From the NCBI GenBank assembly GCA_015522865.1, contig WALN01000045.1, forward strand, positions 1 to 6,521: DNA of 6,521 nt, in the 5' to 3' direction. This DNA is from Microcaldota archaeon. Its GTDB lineage: Archaea; Micrarchaeota; Micrarchaeia; Norongarragalinales; WALN01. Under the pieces are notes generated by a model that made no database searches, was not told where the DNA came from, and worked only from the letters and a program-made list of their open reading frames with translations. Shown one piece after another: positions 4,709 through 6,521 of this stretch (position 1 is the first letter of the stretch; each line of letters starts with the position of its first letter). The position numbers were made by a program, and so were the translations under genes.

Positions 4709-6349
4709 TTGCAACCACAAATGCGCGGTCAATCGGAAACTGTTCTACCAGAGGGTAGTAAAAGAGTGTTGGGGAGAGATGCGCAAACTTTGAATATAGC
4801 TGTTGGCTATGCTATTGCTCAGGCAATAAAATCAACTCTCGGACCAAAGGGGATGGACAAAATGCTGGTCAACGAGCTTGGAGATATTATAATTACAAAT
4901 GATGGCGCCACCATCCTAAAAGAAATTAACGTAGAACACCCTGCCGCAAAAATGCTCGTTGAGGTAGCGAAAACTCAGGATGAAGAAGTTGGGGATGGGA
5001 CAACAACCGCAGTTGTTCTGGCTGGCGAGCTGCTTAAGAACGCCTCAAATTTAATCGAAAAAAATATCCATCCATCTATAATAATTCGCGGATATAATGA
5101 TGCAGCAGTCCATACAATCGAGGAGCTTGAAAAACTGAGTAACAAAATCTCTATAGAAGATAATGCCAAACTCCAGCAAATTGCGTCAGTTTCAATGGGC
5201 TCTAAAAATGTTGGAGAAAGCCGTTCTAAAGATGCTCTCGCCAAATTGATCGTTGCTGCAGTAAAAGAAGTGGCGGATAAAAAAGATGGAAAATATGTAG
5301 TTGATAAAGATTATGTAAAAATTGAGAAAAAGCAGGGGGGAGATGTACTCGATACTACTTTAATTAAAGGAGTGCTTGTTGACAAGGAAGTGGTCCACCC
5401 CGGAATGCCAAAATCAGTTCACAACGCTAAAATAGCTTTGGTCGATACCGCTATTGAAATTGAAAAAACAGAAACGGATGCAAGGATAAATATCTCCTCA
5501 CCAGAGCAGATGCAGGCGTTCTTAGAGCAGGAAGAAAAAATGCTTAAAGAAATGGCGAACAAAATTGCAGCTTCTGGAGCAAATGTGCTTTTCTGCCAGA
5601 AAGGGATTGATGATGTCGCGCAACATTTTCTGGCAAAAAGAGGCATACTGACTGCACGAAGAGTTAAGAAATCAGATATGGAGAAACTCGCGAGAGCAAC
5701 CGGAGCAAAAGTGACAACAACCCTTGATGATCTGAAAGCTGAGGACCTTGGTTCCGCAGGATTGGTTGAAGAGCGCAAGATAGCCGGGGACAATATGATT
5801 TTTGTGGAGAGATGCAAGGAACCAAAAGCAGTAACTATATTTGTAAGGGGCGGAACAGAGCACGTAGTTGATGAGGTAGAAAGGGCAATAGCAGACGCGA
5901 TAGGAGCAGTTAAGTCAGTTATCGAAGACGGAGAATATGTGGTTGGTGGGGGAAGTATAGAGATGGAACTTGCCACAACCCTCAGAAAATACGCCAATAA
6001 AATTGGAGGGCGGGAACAGATGGCCATCCAAGCATTTGCAGACGCATTAGAAGTAATACCAAGGACGTTATCAGAATCATGTGGAATGGATCCGATCGAC
6101 ACATTAGTTTCTCTAAGGGCAAAACACGAAAAGGGCGGAAAATATTACGGTGTAAATGTGTTCGATGCCAAGGTGGAAGATATGCATTCAAAAGTAGTTG
6201 AACCCACTAGGGTTAAAAAACAGGCAGTTCAGAGCGCGAGCGAGGTCTCATCCATGATTCTAAGAATTGATGATATTATTGCAGCAAAGAGCAAACCAAT
6301 GCCCCCGGCAGGAGCCGGAGGAATGGGCGGGATGCCCCCAGGATATTAA
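4709..6349 (+). CDS. thsA: Thermosome subunit (group II chaperonin)
   Basis: ATP-driven folding chaperonin that forms a double-ring cage with a built-in lid in the cytoplasm. Residue numbers count from the ATG at 4694, the alternative start. Equatorial domain: LPEG at 18-21, GRDAQ at 27-31, LGPKGMDKML at 49-58 and NDGATIL at 69-75; the nucleotide-binding GDGTTT is at 100-105 with D101. An apical domain follows (roughly 210-370). The catalytic aspartate is D401 in ERAIADAI, and GGGSIEMEL is at 418-426. The tail is the typical GGMGGM type, ending PPGY. Full length for the family (546-551 residues). I favour the TTG at 4709 because it has a perfect Shine-Dalgarno at 6 nt. The ATG at 4694 (leaderless) and the ATG at 4721 are alternatives, and the conserved region begins after all three. 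Only one subunit gene is in the window. It is divergent from metG and followed by a T-rich tract that probably ends transcription. Confidence 0.95.
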   Translation: MQPQMRGQSETVLPEGSKRVLGRDAQTLNIAVGYAIAQAIKSTLGPKGMDKMLVNELGDIIITNDGATILKEINVEHPAAKMLVEVAKTQDEEVGDGTTTAVVLAGELLKNASNLIEKNIHPSIIIRGYNDAAVHTIEELEKLSNKISIEDNAKLQQIASVSMGSKNVGESRSKDALAKLIVAAVKEVADKKDGKYVVDKDYVKIEKKQGGDVLDTTLIKGVLVDKEVVHPGMPKSVHNAKIALVDTAIEIEKTETDARINISSPEQMQAFLEQEEKMLKEMANKIAASGANVLFCQKGIDDVAQHFLAKRGILTARRVKKSDMEKLARATGAKVTTTLDDLKAEDLGSAGLVEERKIAGDNMIFVERCKEPKAVTIFVRGGTEHVVDEVERAIADAIGAVKSVIEDGEYVVGGGSIEMELATTLRKYANKIGGREQMAIQAFADALEVIPRTLSESCGMDPIDTLVSLRAKHEKGGKYYGVNVFDAKVEDMHSKVVEPTRVKKQAVQSASEVSSMILRIDDIIAAKSKPMPPAGAGGMGGMPPGY

Positions 6350-6354
6350 ATTAG

Positions 6355-6518
6355 TTTTTAATTTTTTATTATTTTTTCATTTTTAATTTTTTTTAACTTT
6401 AATCTTTTCCATTTTTCTAATTTTTTTAACTTTAATTTTTCATTTTTTTTCACTCCATTTTTTTAATTTTTATTTTTTTATTATTTTCCCATTTTAATTT
6501 TTTTATTTTTAACCTAAT
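6355..6518 (+). terminator. Oligo-T terminator region and G-free low-complexity tract after the thermosome gene
   Basis: Begins 6 nt after the thermosome stop. It holds many runs of 5-8 T and no G at all for 164 nt. The first runs (6355-6359, 6362-6367, 6372-6377) are enough to act as archaeal oligo-T terminators. Further in is an imperfect direct repeat of period 33 containing TTTTTTTAACTTTAAT (around 6388-6416 and 6421-6450). No ORF or RNA structure is apparent, and there is no stem on which a hairpin terminator could be built, since without G only A-T pairs are possible. Confidence 0.6.
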
Positions 6519-6521
6519 GTA

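Noticed and set aside
5419..6102. Minus-strand ORF of 227 aa within the thermosome gene
   Set aside because: Serine/alanine-rich shadow of a strongly conserved chaperonin coding region; no promoter or family resemblance.

Overview
The window is from an AT-rich archaeal genome, probably a reduced lineage (DPANN/ARMAN-like is my inference; no marker fixes it). Archaeal signs are a group II chaperonin (thermosome) with a GGM-rich tail, an archaeal-type methionyl-tRNA synthetase with two four-cysteine knuckles, tRNAs with bulge-helix-bulge (BHB) introns and no encoded CCA, TATA boxes about 25 nt before apparently leaderless starts, and a Shine-Dalgarno matching the archaeal 16S 3' end. Genes are packed, with overlapping or nearly abutting starts and stops.

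Layout. Positions 1-269 (minus strand) hold the 5' two thirds of an elongator tRNA-Met. It has a short anticodon-loop intron, and its T-loop then runs into at least 188 nt of tandem hairpin repeats without reaching a 3' end inside the window. From about 293 a plus-strand operon encodes a PAP2 membrane phosphatase, a SEC59/dolichol-kinase-like membrane protein and thymidylate kinase. One base after the kinase stop is tRNA-Glu(CTC), interrupted twice: a 37-nt intron at 37/38 with a well-formed BHB, and a 70-nt insertion in the T-loop at 59/60. A TATA-driven pair of small unrecognised genes follows (2213-2883). Converging on them from the other strand is metG. A divergent promoter region of about 150 bp separates metG from the thermosome gene (to 6349), which is followed by a 164-nt tract without a single G.

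How the genes relate. The PAP2 protein and the SEC59 homologue could together maintain a polyprenyl-phosphate (dolichol-phosphate type) carrier pool, one by removing phosphate from the diphosphate and the other by phosphorylating the free alcohol. Thymidylate kinase feeds dTTP synthesis. MetRS charges methionine tRNAs, including the one at the left edge. The thermosome is the general folding machine.

The most unusual content is in the two tRNA genes. Both carry a canonical-position intron plus an insertion at the same T-loop position, and both insertions are built around the same simple GAAAG/CTTTC-type hairpins. In tRNA-Met the insertion has grown into a tandem array.
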